DNA of 64,000 bases. Origin: Dyadobacter sp. CY356 (lineage in GTDB: Bacteria > Bacteroidota > Bacteroidia > Cytophagales > Spirosomataceae). Below are positions 35,708 through 46,211 of the stretch, piece after piece. How positions within the stretch are numbered: position 1 is the first letter of the stretch; each line of letters begins with the position of its first letter. The notes under the pieces were generated by a model. It had not been told where the DNA came from, did no database searches, and saw only the letters and a list, made by a program, of their open reading frames with translations. The position numbers and the translations under genes are program-made. The stretch covers positions 62,001-126,000 of the forward strand of contig NZ_JAJTSZ010000002.1 in assembly GCF_021440195.1 (NCBI RefSeq), written 5' to 3'.

Positions 35708-35931
35708 GGTCCTATGTAATTTGAAAAGATAGTTTAGGTTAGCCTGTTAATCGGTATTCCCAAAAATATTTCTTTCAAATACCCCGGAAGTTTTAAATGC
35801 CAAGATTTCCACTTACGGAAATCGTGACTGCGTATATACCTTAAAGTCAGCTGACGATTCGGCTGTTTAGGAAGGATTATATACCAGTCAGGTCATTCTC
35901 TACAAGTAATTTACTATTATTTACCACAGCA

Positions 35932-38900
35932 ATGATTAAGAAAAACTTTTACCTGATTTGGTTATTAGGTGTTTTAATTTTCAGCACAACTGCCCTGAAA
36001 GCGCAGGATGTGATAACAGGTGTCGTGAAAGACGATACCGGACAAGGCCTTCCAGGCGCAACAATTGTTGAAAAAGGAACTTCAAAAAATGCGATTTCAG
36101 ACATTGACGGAAAGTTCAGCATCCCTGCTGCTAAAACATTTCCGTTTACTTTGCAAATCAGCGTTACCGGTTTCCAAACGCAGGAAATCGAACTTTACGA
36201 ACTGACCACAGAGCCTGTTGAAGTTATTCTGAAAACGGCCAACTTGTTAAATGAAGTGGTAGTAATCGGTTACGGTGAGCAAAAAAGAAAAGACATTACA
36301 GGTTCAATCTCTTCCGTTCCGGCAGAAATCAAATCTCAGCCTGTTGTTTCTGTTGAAAGACTTTTACAAGGTTCCATTGCCGGGGCAACAGTAACGCAAA
36401 CTTCCGGTCAGCCTGGCGGTGGGGTTAGCGTTCAGATCCGCGGTAGTAATTCCATCACGGCAGGTAGTGATCCGTTATATGTAATTGACGGTTTCCCTAT
36501 CAACAATGATTATGGTGTAAATGATGCTGGTGTTACGGTTGGTTCAAAAATCAATCCGCTTTCATTTTTAAATACAGCTGACATAGAATCAATTGACGTT
36601 TTAAAGGATGCTTCCGCCACGGCAATTTATGGTTCGAGGGGAGCGAATGGTGTGGTCATTATTACTACAAAAGGCGGATCAAAAAAGAAATCTTCGATCA
36701 CATATGAAACCTATTTTGGAAAGCAAGAGGTAATAAGAACGCTTCCATTGCTGAATGCCGGAGAGTGGTGGCAGCTTCGCAAGGATGCAGCGATTAATTC
36801 CGGAAAAACGCCGGTTTTGCCAAGTGTTACAGGATACAAACTGGATACTGTAGGTGCCGGAACAGACTGGCAGGCAGCAGCTTTTAGAAAAGCCACGCAG
36901 CAAAGTCACAGTTTATCGATCTTGTCCGGAGGCGATAAAACAAGACTTGGAATTTCTGCCAACTATCTGAAACAGGATGGTGTGCTTAGGAATACAGATT
37001 TTGAAAGACTTTCGGCGCGTTTCAATATTGACCATGATTATAGTGATAAATTGAGAATAACTTCCAGTGTGACAGGAAGCCATACCAAAGCGAATGTTGC
37101 ACCGGCCGGCGTCGTTTCTGCGCTCGTTTTAACGCCGTCTGCTTTGCCGATTTATCAGGACAATGGCACTTTTGTGAAATTCAGCCCGTTTGAAACGGTT
37201 TATGCCAACCCGATCAACTCGCTTTACAATCAGTTAAACCAAACAATTACCAACCGTTTTTTAGGCAATCTTTCAGCTGAATACACCATCATTGAAGGTC
37301 TGAAAGCGAAAGTCTTATTTGGTGCCGATATCGTTGATAACAAGCAAAACAGATATTTACCAATCTCGACCTATGAAGGAACGGCATTAAACGGTGATGC
37401 TCTGGTAGGATCGGTTTTTACAACCAATTGGCTGAACGAAAATACTTTAAGTTATGACAAAGAGATTAACGAGAAAAACAGGATTAATGCCGTTGTAGGT
37501 TTTACTGCACAGCAATCCCAATCGAAAGGCGCTATTGCAGAGGCTGCCGGTTTTTCATCTGATGCCTTTTCATATAACAACTTGGGTACCGGAATTACAA
37601 ACCGTACACCGGCTTCTTCGGCATCTGAATTTTCACTTGCTTCTTATCTGGGTCGTATCAATTACGTTTTTGATGACCGTTATCTGGTAACTTTCACCCT
37701 GCGTGCGGATGGTTCTTCCAAGTTTGGAGCAGGCAACAAGTGGGGATATTTTCCATCCGCGGCGTTGGGCTGGAATATTGCCAATGAAAAGTTCTTCAAA
37801 AATGTGAGAAATGTAAGTTTGCTTAAATTGAGATTGAGTGCAGGATCAACGGGTAACCAAAGTATTCCGCCATATCAATCCCTTGCCCAGCTGACTTACT
37901 ATCCTTACAATTTCTCTGGAGGAACGGTGTCTGGTTATGCGCCGAGTACTGTATCTAACAAAAATCTGGGTTGGGAGAAAACCTTCCAGGTGGATGCAGG
38001 TTTGGATATTGGTTTGTACAAAGATCGGTTGAATATTACAGCAGATTATTATTACAAAAAAACCACTGATCTGCTTTTAACCAGAACGGTGCCAGGAACT
38101 TCCGGATTATCAGATTTTTATGGCAGCCAGGGTTCTACGATATACCAGAACGTGGGTGCTGTTTCTAACCAGGGATTTGAGCTGGCAGTAAATTCTCAAA
38201 ACCTAACCGGTGGTTTAAAATGGAATACGACGTTTATTTTTGCGAGAAATACAAACAAGATTCTTGACCTCGGCGAAGGAGTTAAACAATATATTCCATC
38301 AAGTTCTGCACCTTCGATTGCAAAAGTGGGCCATCCGCTGGGTTCATTTATCGTTTACAAAACGGACGGTGTAATAAAAGAAGGACAAACGCCGCTGACG
38401 CCACAATCCAACAAAGGAGCGGGTGGACAGCAATACAAAGATCTTGATGGCGACGGATTGATTACACAGGCAGGCGACAGAGCGGTGATCGACAACCAGA
38501 TTAAATTTACGGCTGGTTTGACAAACACTTTCAGCTATAAAGGATTTGATCTGGCCGTTTTCTTCCAGACTTCCGTAGGAGGAAAATTGTATAATGTGAA
38601 CCGTGCAAATCTTGAACTGGGAACCGGTTACACCAATGCTTCAAGGGAACTTTTGAATCGTTATACACCTACCAACACAAACACAGATGTAAAAGAGGCT
38701 TATCAGGATCCTGCAATCACGATCTCGGATCGTTTCATTGAAGACGCTACTTATTACCGTTTGAAAAATATTTCCTTCGGTTACACGATTCCCAAAGCAG
38801 TGCTTTCAAAGATCAGGATTCAGGCATTGCGGATTTATGTTTCTGCCCAAAATGCGATTACCTGGACAAAATACACTGGCTATGATCCGGAAGTGAGTTC

Positions 38901-38991
38901 TAACGGACAAAGTCTGATCAACAAGGGCGTGGATGACAGTGTATATCCGAACAACAAATCTTACCAGGTTGGCTTGTCTCTGACATTCTGA
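35932..38991 (+). CDS. SusC/RagA-type TonB-dependent transporter
   Basis: Outer-membrane TonB-dependent receptor of 1019 aa. Signal peptide to ALKAQ; carboxypeptidase-regulatory-like beta-sandwich at about 30-100 (GVVKDDTGQGLPGATI); SusC linker and plug (EVVVIGYGEQKRKDITGSIS ... GSRGANGVVIITTKGG); C-terminal 22-strand barrel to the final LSLTF. It imports oligosaccharides or other large substrates with its SusD partner. The neighbouring sulfatases imply a sulfated ligand. No SusE-like or glycosidase gene is present, so a non-glycan organosulfate is equally possible. Confidence 0.95.
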   Translation: MIKKNFYLIWLLGVLIFSTTALKAQDVITGVVKDDTGQGLPGATIVEKGTSKNAISDIDGKFSIPAAKTFPFTLQISVTGFQTQEIELYELTTEPVEVILKTANLLNEVVVIGYGEQKRKDITGSISSVPAEIKSQPVVSVERLLQGSIAGATVTQTSGQPGGGVSVQIRGSNSITAGSDPLYVIDGFPINNDYGVNDAGVTVGSKINPLSFLNTADIESIDVLKDASATAIYGSRGANGVVIITTKGGSKKKSSITYETYFGKQEVIRTLPLLNAGEWWQLRKDAAINSGKTPVLPSVTGYKLDTVGAGTDWQAAAFRKATQQSHSLSILSGGDKTRLGISANYLKQDGVLRNTDFERLSARFNIDHDYSDKLRITSSVTGSHTKANVAPAGVVSALVLTPSALPIYQDNGTFVKFSPFETVYANPINSLYNQLNQTITNRFLGNLSAEYTIIEGLKAKVLFGADIVDNKQNRYLPISTYEGTALNGDALVGSVFTTNWLNENTLSYDKEINEKNRINAVVGFTAQQSQSKGAIAEAAGFSSDAFSYNNLGTGITNRTPASSASEFSLASYLGRINYVFDDRYLVTFTLRADGSSKFGAGNKWGYFPSAALGWNIANEKFFKNVRNVSLLKLRLSAGSTGNQSIPPYQSLAQLTYYPYNFSGGTVSGYAPSTVSNKNLGWEKTFQVDAGLDIGLYKDRLNITADYYYKKTTDLLLTRTVPGTSGLSDFYGSQGSTIYQNVGAVSNQGFELAVNSQNLTGGLKWNTTFIFARNTNKILDLGEGVKQYIPSSSAPSIAKVGHPLGSFIVYKTDGVIKEGQTPLTPQSNKGAGGQQYKDLDGDGLITQAGDRAVIDNQIKFTAGLTNTFSYKGFDLAVFFQTSVGGKLYNVNRANLELGTGYTNASRELLNRYTPTNTNTDVKEAYQDPAITISDRFIEDATYYRLKNISFGYTIPKAVLSKIRIQALRIYVSAQNAITWTKYTGYDPEVSSNGQSLINKGVDDSVYPNNKSYQVGLSLTF

Positions 38992-39016
38992 TTTTAAATT
39001 TTAACTGAGCTTTACA

Positions 39017-40582
39017 ATGAAAAAGTACCAATATATTTTGCTCGCAGCAGGTTCCTTATTTATTGCTTCCTGCAACGACTTTCTGACCGAAAAACCTGAA
39101 TCCATCATTACGGAAGAGCAGTATTACAAGACGGAAACGGATGCCCTGACAGCAATCAACGCGGTGTATTTCTTTCTGAATTCCGGTAAGATCCAGACCC
39201 CGTACAATACACTTTTTAACACCGGAATGAACATGGCCAGCGATGATGAAGATCCGGGACCAGGTGCAACCAACCCCGACGTACGGTCGCTTGCTGTGCA
39301 ATCGCATTCATCCAGTAACTTGCGTGTCTATGAACTTTGGCAGCAGCATTACGCAGCGATCCGCAAGGCCAATGTGGTATTGAATAAAATACCGGATATC
39401 ACATTTTCTATTCCCGCGAATAAAGACAGGATTTTGGCGGAAGCTAAATTTTTAAGGGCGTTGTTTTATTTTAATCTGGTGCGTTTATATGGTGATGTGC
39501 CATTGGTAACCGAATATCAGAACTATGTTTCCGCCGCCGATTATGCCATTGCAAAAAGTCCGTCAGCAGATGTTTATGCGCAGATTGAAAAAGATCTGAC
39601 AGAAGCAGCAGCGGTTTTACCAGCATCTTACAGCTCTCCTGACGTTGGCCGCGCAACGTCTGGTGCTGCAAAATCACTGTTGGCAAAAGTATACCTGATC
39701 AAAGCGTCACTTCCCTTAAAATTGACTGAAAACTATCAGAAGGCAATTTCCAAAGCTGAGGAAACACTTTCAGCAGCGGACGGCGGAACGGGTAATTATG
39801 GATATGATCTTTTCGCAGATTACTCCCGCGTTTTTCTGCCCGCTTACAAAAATGGTGTTGAACATATCTTTTCAGCCCAGATGAAAGGCAATTCGTACAG
39901 CCAGGGTAATAGTGAAACCTCCCGCGCTATCTATTCCGCTATTCCTGGTCTGACTGGAAACTATGCGCATATGGTTCGTTTTTACACAGAAGGTAACGAC
40001 AAGTTTTTCAGTATCTACAAGCTTTTTAAAGCTACTGATAAAAGAAGAAATGTCACCTTCGTAAGAAGTTTTACCAGTCCGACAAATGGTAGAAAATACG
40101 CTTTGCCAATCGTTAATACAGCCGTTCCAAATGATTCGACACCGTTCTGGAACAAGTGGTGGGATCCGAACAACCAGGCTGTTACAACCAACTCAGAAGC
40201 AAATGTCCCGATCATTCGTTACTCAGAACTGCTTTTAATTCACGCAGAGGCAGAAAATGAAGTAAACGGTCCGACTACAAAAGCATATAAATCGATCAAC
40301 CGTGTAAGGACCAGAGCGGGATTGGCAAATCTTACGCAGGGGCTTACAAAAGATCAGTTCCGGGATTCGGTTTACTTTGAACGCCGCCTTGAACTTACTT
40401 ATGAATACCAGAGATGGTTTGACCTGATCCGTGAAAAAGATGCCAGCGGAAATGGAATTTTGATCAAAAGTTTGCAGAAAGTAGGAAAAAACAATGTGGC
40501 TCCGAAACATTACCTGTATCCGATACCACAAACTGAGCTTGACAATAATCCATTGCTGAAACAAAATACACTTTGGCAATAA
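39017..40582 (+). CDS. SusD/RagB-type substrate-binding lipoprotein
   Basis: Surface lipoprotein of 521 aa that caps the SusC channel. Lipobox IASC at about residue 19. N-terminal SusD-like TPR region (SIITEEQYYKTETDALTAINAVY), conserved AEAKFLRALFYFNLVRLYGDVPLVTE, and the RagB C-terminal part with LIHAEAENEVNG, RRLELTYEYQRWFDLIR and the terminal YLYPIPQTELDNNPLLKQN. It begins 25 bp after susC, as usual for the pair. Confidence 0.95.
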   Translation: MKKYQYILLAAGSLFIASCNDFLTEKPESIITEEQYYKTETDALTAINAVYFFLNSGKIQTPYNTLFNTGMNMASDDEDPGPGATNPDVRSLAVQSHSSSNLRVYELWQQHYAAIRKANVVLNKIPDITFSIPANKDRILAEAKFLRALFYFNLVRLYGDVPLVTEYQNYVSAADYAIAKSPSADVYAQIEKDLTEAAAVLPASYSSPDVGRATSGAAKSLLAKVYLIKASLPLKLTENYQKAISKAEETLSAADGGTGNYGYDLFADYSRVFLPAYKNGVEHIFSAQMKGNSYSQGNSETSRAIYSAIPGLTGNYAHMVRFYTEGNDKFFSIYKLFKATDKRRNVTFVRSFTSPTNGRKYALPIVNTAVPNDSTPFWNKWWDPNNQAVTTNSEANVPIIRYSELLLIHAEAENEVNGPTTKAYKSINRVRTRAGLANLTQGLTKDQFRDSVYFERRLELTYEYQRWFDLIREKDASGNGILIKSLQKVGKNNVAPKHYLYPIPQTELDNNPLLKQNTLWQ

Positions 40583-40600
40583 CAACTTCGATATGTACGG

Positions 40601-40630
40601 ATGCCCTTTTCCTTAACCGGATCAGGGCAT
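40601..40630 (+). terminator. Attenuating hairpin after susD
   Basis: ATGCCCT and AGGGCAT with an internal GG/CC pair, followed by TTTACTTTCT. It probably lowers, rather than blocks, expression of the sulfatases downstream. Confidence 0.45.
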
Positions 40631-40681
40631 TTACTTTCTAAAAATAATAATAGTCAGATGTTAAAGCCACCCATCAGATTT

Positions 40682-42259
40682 ATGTATTTAAAAAGAATCT
40701 TTCAATACAATTTTTTCGTTTTGGTTGTCGCAACTACACTACATGCCCAGAAACCGGATAAACCAAATATTATCGTCATCCTGGCGGATGATATGGGGTT
40801 TTCAGATTTGGGAAGTTTTGGTTCGGAAATTAAAACGCCTAATCTCGATAAGCTCGCCAGAGAAGGTTTGAAAATAACCCGGTTTTATAACAGCGGAAGA
40901 TGCTGTCCTTCCCGTGCCGCCCTGCTTACGGGTTTGTATCCGCATCAGGCAGGCGTGGGCGATATGGTTCAGGATAAGGGTTCACCGGCTTATCAGGGAT
41001 TTTTAAGCGAGCATAGTGTAACCATTGCCCAGCTTCTAAAAAAAGCCGGTTACAACACGATTGTTTCCGGGAAATGGCATGTTGGCCTGGTGCCATCCGC
41101 TTTGGCCCACAACCGCGGTTTTGACAAATCATTTACCATGCAGAACAACGGGAGCAGTTATTTCAATTCCGAGCCGATTTATAATGATGGCAGAAAAGTT
41201 ACTTTTCTGTTAAATGGGAAACCCATAACCAGACAGGATACTTCAAAATATCTGACGCAGGCCATCACTGATTTTGCCATAAAATCGCTGGACGAAATCA
41301 AGTCTGACCTTAATCCATTCTTTCTTTATCTGACCTATAATGCACCGCACTGGCCTATTCAGGCATTGCCAGAAGACATAGCAAAATACAAGGGTAAATA
41401 TCTCAAAGGCTGGGAAAAGCTGAGAGCCGAACGTTTTGAAAAACAAAAGCAACTTGGCATTATTAAAAATGACTGGCAGCTTTCTAAAAAGTATGATCAG
41501 GTTCCGGATTGGGATAAGCTGACTCCGGCGGAAAAAGATTTCTGGGATATGCGTATGGCGATTTATGCAGCCATGATTGACCGTATGGATCATGAAATCG
41601 GAAATATTCTGACAAAATTAAAAGACTTTAAAAAGGATAAAAACACCATTATTCTCTTTGTGTCCGACAATGGTGGAAGTGGTGATACGGTGAAAGACTG
41701 GGATTATGTTACGCAGAAAAATGGCGCGCAGGGTACAGTTAATTCTATCGACAGTTACTATCCGCCCTGGGGAAATGTCAGCAACACGCCCTTTAAATTG
41801 TTCAAAAAAAATACGCATGAAGGAGGTATCGCAACGCCTTTTATTGCCTGGTATCCTGCTATGATCAAAGCCGGAGCGGTCAGTGATCATGTTGGACATG
41901 TTATTGATATCATGCCGACCTGCCTGGATTTAGCAGGCGTTTCTTATCCCAAAGATTTCAATTCGAAAAACCTCACGCCACTGGAAGGTAAAAGTCTTTT
42001 GAACATTTTCAAAAACCAAACCGCACCTGAACACGAGGCACTTTTTTGGGAACATGAAGGAAGCCGCGCGATCCGGAAAGGCGACTGGAAACTGGTAGCG
42101 GAAATTAACCAGCCCTGGGAGTTATACAATTTGAAAACAGATCGTACCGAAACTAAAAACATGGCAGCGCAGCAACCCGAAAAAGTGAAGGAATTGGAAA
42201 AGGAATTTCTGCAATGGGCTGATAAGGTTGGTGTGGTGGATTGGAATACCATCAAATGA
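40682..42259 (+). CDS. Sulfatase 2 (S1 family)
   Basis: Exported sulfatase of 525 aa from ATG 40682 (MYLKRIFQYNFFVLVVATTL), which begins the signal peptide; an ATG at 40658 is possible, and the frame's first ATG at 40601 lies in the susD hairpin. Formylglycine site Cys74 in CCPSRAALLTG; metal Asp pair in LADDMGFSDLG; FVSDNGG and NAPHWPIQ complete the active site. It is most like sulfatase 3 next door (shared CCP[ST]RAALLTG, YKGKYLKG-type and EHEG-RAIR blocks), so the two probably remove sulfates from related positions. Confidence 0.92.
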   Translation: MYLKRIFQYNFFVLVVATTLHAQKPDKPNIIVILADDMGFSDLGSFGSEIKTPNLDKLAREGLKITRFYNSGRCCPSRAALLTGLYPHQAGVGDMVQDKGSPAYQGFLSEHSVTIAQLLKKAGYNTIVSGKWHVGLVPSALAHNRGFDKSFTMQNNGSSYFNSEPIYNDGRKVTFLLNGKPITRQDTSKYLTQAITDFAIKSLDEIKSDLNPFFLYLTYNAPHWPIQALPEDIAKYKGKYLKGWEKLRAERFEKQKQLGIIKNDWQLSKKYDQVPDWDKLTPAEKDFWDMRMAIYAAMIDRMDHEIGNILTKLKDFKKDKNTIILFVSDNGGSGDTVKDWDYVTQKNGAQGTVNSIDSYYPPWGNVSNTPFKLFKKNTHEGGIATPFIAWYPAMIKAGAVSDHVGHVIDIMPTCLDLAGVSYPKDFNSKNLTPLEGKSLLNIFKNQTAPEHEALFWEHEGSRAIRKGDWKLVAEINQPWELYNLKTDRTETKNMAAQQPEKVKELEKEFLQWADKVGVVDWNTIK

Positions 42260-42312
42260 TTTTTTGAAATAAATGCTTACCGGAAACTTTAAATAATTTT
42301 AAACCCATTATT

Positions 42313-43935
42313 ATGCAGAAAAACTTCAAATCAGTCCTGGCACTGATATTTTTTCTTTCGTTTCAAAACATAAGTTTTGCTCAGAAAAAACCAAATATCA
42401 TCGTAATTCTGGCAGATGATATGGGATACTCAGATCTGGGTTGTTATGGCGGTGAAATTCCAACGCCCAATCTTGACAAACTTGCACAAAATGGTCTTCG
42501 GCTGACCAGTTTTTATAACGGAGCCCGTTGCTGTCCAACCCGTGCGGCATTGCTTACGGGTATTTACAGCCATCAGGCTGGTATCGGACACATGATGGAA
42601 GACAAAGGGGTTGATCACCCGGCATATCGCGCCCAACTAAATAACAACAGCGTTACCATTGCCGAGGTAATGAAGGATGCAGGGTATTTTACAGCCATGA
42701 CTGGAAAATGGCACGTTGGGCAACCGCAGGGAACTGTGCCCTGGAAACGCGGTTTTGACAGATCTTTAAATGCTGCCGCAGGTGGATTTTACTATGGCGC
42801 AGGAAAAGGCGCTAAACTTTTTCTTGACGGAGAAGAGCTTGCCAACGATTCAGAAAAACTTCCGAAGGAATGGTATACTACCGATTTATGGACAGATTTT
42901 GGCCTTCGGTTTATTGATGAAGGAATTGCTGCCAAAAAGCCGTTTTTGCTGTATCTCGCACATAATGCCCCTCATTTTCCTTTGCAGGCTCCGCAGGAAG
43001 ATATCGATAAATTCAAAGGTAAATATCTGAAAGGGTACGAAAAGCTGCGTCAGGAAAGGTATGAAAAACAGATCAGATTAGGCCTGATCGATCCGTCATG
43101 GAAATTGCCGCCAGCCAATCCGAACATTCCTAAGTGGGAAACACTCAGTGCAGCTGATAAGGAAAAATATGACCACATGATGGCGATTTACGCCGCGGTA
43201 ATTTATCGTCTCGATAAAAGTGTGGGCGACCTCGTTGCGGGTTTGAAGAAAAGAGGGGTTTTTGATGATACCATTATTATGTTCGTTTCCGATAACGGCG
43301 GAAACGCTGAACCGGGTATTGAAGGTAAGTTTGAAGGTGAAAAGCCGGGATCTGCTGAATCGGCCGTATTTATCGGGCAAGGCTGGGCGGAAGCGGCTTG
43401 TACGCCTTTCTGGGCCTATAAACATCATACGCATGAAGGAGGAATTTCTTCGCCAGGCATCATTTCATGGCCTGCCGGAATTCCTGCAAGTCGTAATGGA
43501 AAATTTGAAAAACAGCCTGCGCATATCACCGATATCATGGCAACTTTGGTGGATATTGGCGGAGCGAAGTATCCTGCCACATATCACGGCAACACGATTC
43601 AGCCTTTGGAAGGTACCAGTTTGAAACCATTATTATCAGGAAAGGAAATCAACCGCAAAAACCCGATTTTCTGGGAACACGAAGGAAACCGCGCGATCCG
43701 CGACGGGAAATGGAAACTGGTGGCAGAACGTCCGGAAGAATGGCAGTTGTATGATATTGAAAAAGACCGCACAGAACTTGTAGATCTCGCAGCAAAATAT
43801 CCTGACGTTGTTAAAGACCTGAAAACCAAATATGATGACTGGTTCAAACGCGTCGGTGCTGAGCCTTATGACCGGAATTTTAAATGGTTTTATGATTATG
43901 ATAAAGCAAAAAGGGAAGCTGCTTCTTTGAAATAG
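42313..43935 (+). CDS. Sulfatase 3 (S1 family)
   Basis: Exported sulfatase of 540 aa; signal peptide ends at ISFAQ. Cys73 in CCPTRAALLTG is the formylglycine precursor. Other active-site blocks: LADDMGYSDLG, GKWHVG, HNAPHFPLQ and FVSDNGGNAE. 53 bp after sulfatase 2, same transcript. The long C-terminal domain (REWEHEG-type to YDRNFKWFYDYDKAK) matches arylsulfatase A-like enzymes of Bacteroidota. Confidence 0.93.
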   Translation: MQKNFKSVLALIFFLSFQNISFAQKKPNIIVILADDMGYSDLGCYGGEIPTPNLDKLAQNGLRLTSFYNGARCCPTRAALLTGIYSHQAGIGHMMEDKGVDHPAYRAQLNNNSVTIAEVMKDAGYFTAMTGKWHVGQPQGTVPWKRGFDRSLNAAAGGFYYGAGKGAKLFLDGEELANDSEKLPKEWYTTDLWTDFGLRFIDEGIAAKKPFLLYLAHNAPHFPLQAPQEDIDKFKGKYLKGYEKLRQERYEKQIRLGLIDPSWKLPPANPNIPKWETLSAADKEKYDHMMAIYAAVIYRLDKSVGDLVAGLKKRGVFDDTIIMFVSDNGGNAEPGIEGKFEGEKPGSAESAVFIGQGWAEAACTPFWAYKHHTHEGGISSPGIISWPAGIPASRNGKFEKQPAHITDIMATLVDIGGAKYPATYHGNTIQPLEGTSLKPLLSGKEINRKNPIFWEHEGNRAIRDGKWKLVAERPEEWQLYDIEKDRTELVDLAAKYPDVVKDLKTKYDDWFKRVGAEPYDRNFKWFYDYDKAKREAASLK

Positions 43936-44022
43936 TTTCTAAACATCAGATTTTCTGCGAATTCTGCTCAGGTGAAAGTAGTATAGATTTGTGAATTTAT
44001 ATCTATTTTACGAAAGCCCGTT

Positions 44023-44087
44023 TCCGGCACAACCCACCAAAGTTGTGCCGGACCCAAAATACTAACCCAGGGTTTCAACCCTGGGTT
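44023..44087. repeat. Two adjacent perfect hairpins
   Basis: First: TCCGGCACAAC / GTTGTGCCGGA (44023-44052). Second: AACCCAGGGTT-TC-AACCCTGGGTT (44064-44087), a motif I know as a dispersed palindromic repeat in several bacteria. They divide sulfatase 3 from sulfatase 4 and may terminate or process the transcript. Confidence 0.6.
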
Positions 44088-44173
44088 TAATATCTACAGA
44101 CTTCCCCGGCTTTAGCCACAGCGAAATTTGCAATATATTTACCACCAGACGCTTACTGTTAAAAAGCCTCAAT

Positions 44174-45991
44174 ATGAAAAAAATAATTTTATCGATCTCC
44201 CTCGTTTTATGTGTTTTTTCTACCAAAGCACAAACCCAGGAAGACCGGCCGAATATTCTCTGGATTGTCAGTGAAGATAACATCCCCATGATCGGTGCTT
44301 ATGGCGATCAATTTGCGACAACGCCCAATCTGGATGCTTTTGCCAAAGAGAGTATTTTGTACAAGAATGCTTTTTCAACAGCCCCAGTTTGCGCGCCTTC
44401 GCGTAATACATTGATCACTGGTATGTACCCGCCGTCGCTTGGGACAGAGCATATGCGCAGTGTTTATCCGGTACCGTCTTATGTGAAATTCTTTCCGAAA
44501 TATTTGCGGGAAGCTGGTTATTATACGACAAATAATTCAAAAAAAGATTATAACACCACCGACCAGCTGGATGCCTGGGACGAATCCAGTGAAAAGGCGA
44601 CATATAAAAACAGGAAAGTAGGACAGCCGTTTTTTGCCGTTTTCAATCTGATGACTACCCATGAAAGTTCTTTGTTTGTGCCGCTTCCGAAATTGAAGCA
44701 TGATCCTGAGAAAGTACCGCTTCCACCGTATCACCCAAACACACCGGAAATGAAACATGACTGGGCGCAATATTATGATAAAATTGAAACAATGGACGGT
44801 CAGTTTGGCAAACTTTTGCAGGAGTTGAAAGAATCCGGACTGGCAGAAAATACGATTGTTTTCTATTATGCTGATAATGGCGGCGTTTTGGCAAGAAGCA
44901 AAAGATTCATGTACGAGTCGGGCCTGCATGTGCCGCTGATCATTCATTTGCCAAAGAAATATGAAAAACTTGCGACGTTAGCACCAGGCATAAAAACAGA
45001 CCGGCTGGTAACTTTTCTGGATTTTGCGCCAACAATTTTAAGCCTTGTTGGAATAAAAATTCCTGAATATATGCAGGGAGAAGCATTTCTGGGAAAGCAA
45101 GAGAAACCGGAACATCAGTATGCTTATGGCTTTCGCGGCCGGATGGATGAGCGGATTGATCTTTCGCGGGCGGTGCGTGACAAAAAATTCAGGTATATCC
45201 GCAATTACTTGCCGCACAAGATCTATGGCCAATATCTTGAATATTTATGGCGCGCACCTTCTGTAAAATCCTGGGAGAATGAATACAAAGCAGGAAGGTT
45301 GAATGCGGTTCAATCGAAATTCTGGCAGGAAAAACCGGCTGAGGAATTGTTTGATATTGAAGCAGATCCGCATAATATCAAAAATCTGGCAGACGATCCC
45401 AAATATGCAAAAGATCTGGCCCGCCTGAGAAAAGCGAACGAAGATTGGCTGCTGAAAACGGAAGATGTTGGTTTTATTCCCGAAGCAATTTTATCCGAAA
45501 TCTCTGCCACGACACCTTTGCGTGATTATGCTAAAAGCGGGAAGTACAATCTCAAACATGTACTGGAAACTGCCGATTGGGCTTCTTCAGGAAAACCTGC
45601 TTATACAAATGATCTGATTCAAAGATTGTCTGATTCCGACCCGACGGTGCGTTATTGGGCCGCAACCGGACTTATTATTCTAAAATCAAAATCTGGTAAA
45701 GAGGCTTTGACAAAAGCGACAAAAGATCAGGAAGTTGCTGTCAGGATAGCCGCTGCGGAAGCTTTGAATTATATCGGAGAAAAGGATCTGTCAATCAAAA
45801 CATTGACCGAAGCACTGACAACGAAGAACGTGCCGGCCCGCGTACAGGCGCTGAATGCTTTAAGTAATATAGGCCCGGAGGCTGCTCCGGCACTGGAAAC
45901 GGCAAAAACATTAATTAAAGAAACGCCTGAAATGCTGGATTACGATTCCAGGGCGGCGAAGGATTTTGTGACGAGGTTTCAAAACAAATAG
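44174..45991 (+). CDS. Sulfatase 4 with HEAT-repeat tail (heparan N-sulfatase-like)
   Basis: Exported sulfatase of 605 aa; signal to STKAQ. Cys73 in CAPSRNTLITGMYP, Asp/Glu metal block IVSEDN, and YYADNGG. IVSEDN in place of the common DD, and short spacing, are typical of the sulfamidase/heparan-sulfatase-like branch. Residues about 470-600 are helical HEAT-like repeats (LIQRLSDSDPTVRYWAATGLIIL, DQEVAVRIAAAEALNYIG), a tail found on some Bacteroidota sulfatases and probably used for binding partners. 238 bp separate it from sulfatase 3; promoter unclear. Confidence 0.9.
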   Translation: MKKIILSISLVLCVFSTKAQTQEDRPNILWIVSEDNIPMIGAYGDQFATTPNLDAFAKESILYKNAFSTAPVCAPSRNTLITGMYPPSLGTEHMRSVYPVPSYVKFFPKYLREAGYYTTNNSKKDYNTTDQLDAWDESSEKATYKNRKVGQPFFAVFNLMTTHESSLFVPLPKLKHDPEKVPLPPYHPNTPEMKHDWAQYYDKIETMDGQFGKLLQELKESGLAENTIVFYYADNGGVLARSKRFMYESGLHVPLIIHLPKKYEKLATLAPGIKTDRLVTFLDFAPTILSLVGIKIPEYMQGEAFLGKQEKPEHQYAYGFRGRMDERIDLSRAVRDKKFRYIRNYLPHKIYGQYLEYLWRAPSVKSWENEYKAGRLNAVQSKFWQEKPAEELFDIEADPHNIKNLADDPKYAKDLARLRKANEDWLLKTEDVGFIPEAILSEISATTPLRDYAKSGKYNLKHVLETADWASSGKPAYTNDLIQRLSDSDPTVRYWAATGLIILKSKSGKEALTKATKDQEVAVRIAAAEALNYIGEKDLSIKTLTEALTTKNVPARVQALNALSNIGPEAAPALETAKTLIKETPEMLDYDSRAAKDFVTRFQNK

Positions 45992-46063
45992 TATTTTATT
46001 GCCGTCCTGTTGTATCAATAAGACGGCAATAAAATATTTCTAAAAACATATTTGAAACAATAG

Positions 46064-46112
46064 TTGACAATACTATAATATTTTTCTTTCTTTGTCTATC
46101 AATTTAATAGAC
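46064..46112 (+). promoter_or_regulatory. Sulfur-island promoter 3 with GTCTAT inverted repeat
   Basis: TTG (46064-46066), 20 bp, TTTCTTTG (46087-46094), then GTCTAT-CAATTTA-ATAGAC (46094-46112). Same register as promoters 1, 2 and 4. Confidence 0.8.
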
Positions 46113-46127
46113 TATATCTGAAAGCTA

Positions 46128-46211
46128 ACCACCAGCGCGGATATATAATCGCCAGATCGTTTAGCGATCTATGGCGGGTTAATTACGAATTTCTGCAATC
46201 ATAGTGGTGGT
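46128..46211 (+). ncRNA. Leader RNA element 3
   Basis: ACCACC (46128-46133, in GCT-AACCACC-AGC) and GGTGGT (46206-46211). Between them a hairpin GCCA-GATCG-TTTAG-CGATC-TA-TGGC (46151-46175) encloses the leader ATG at 46171. Confidence 0.5.

Noticed and set aside
35557..35720. Alternative ORF starting MLITTSQY overlapping leader peptide 2
   Set aside because: Its frame has no counterpart in the other leaders; the Cys-rich frame does.
44064..44087. Remnant of a fifth sulfur-island leader before sulfatase 4
   Set aside because: TTACCACCAG occurs downstream (44137), but there is no TTACTTTG/GTCTAT promoter and no Cys-rich ORF.
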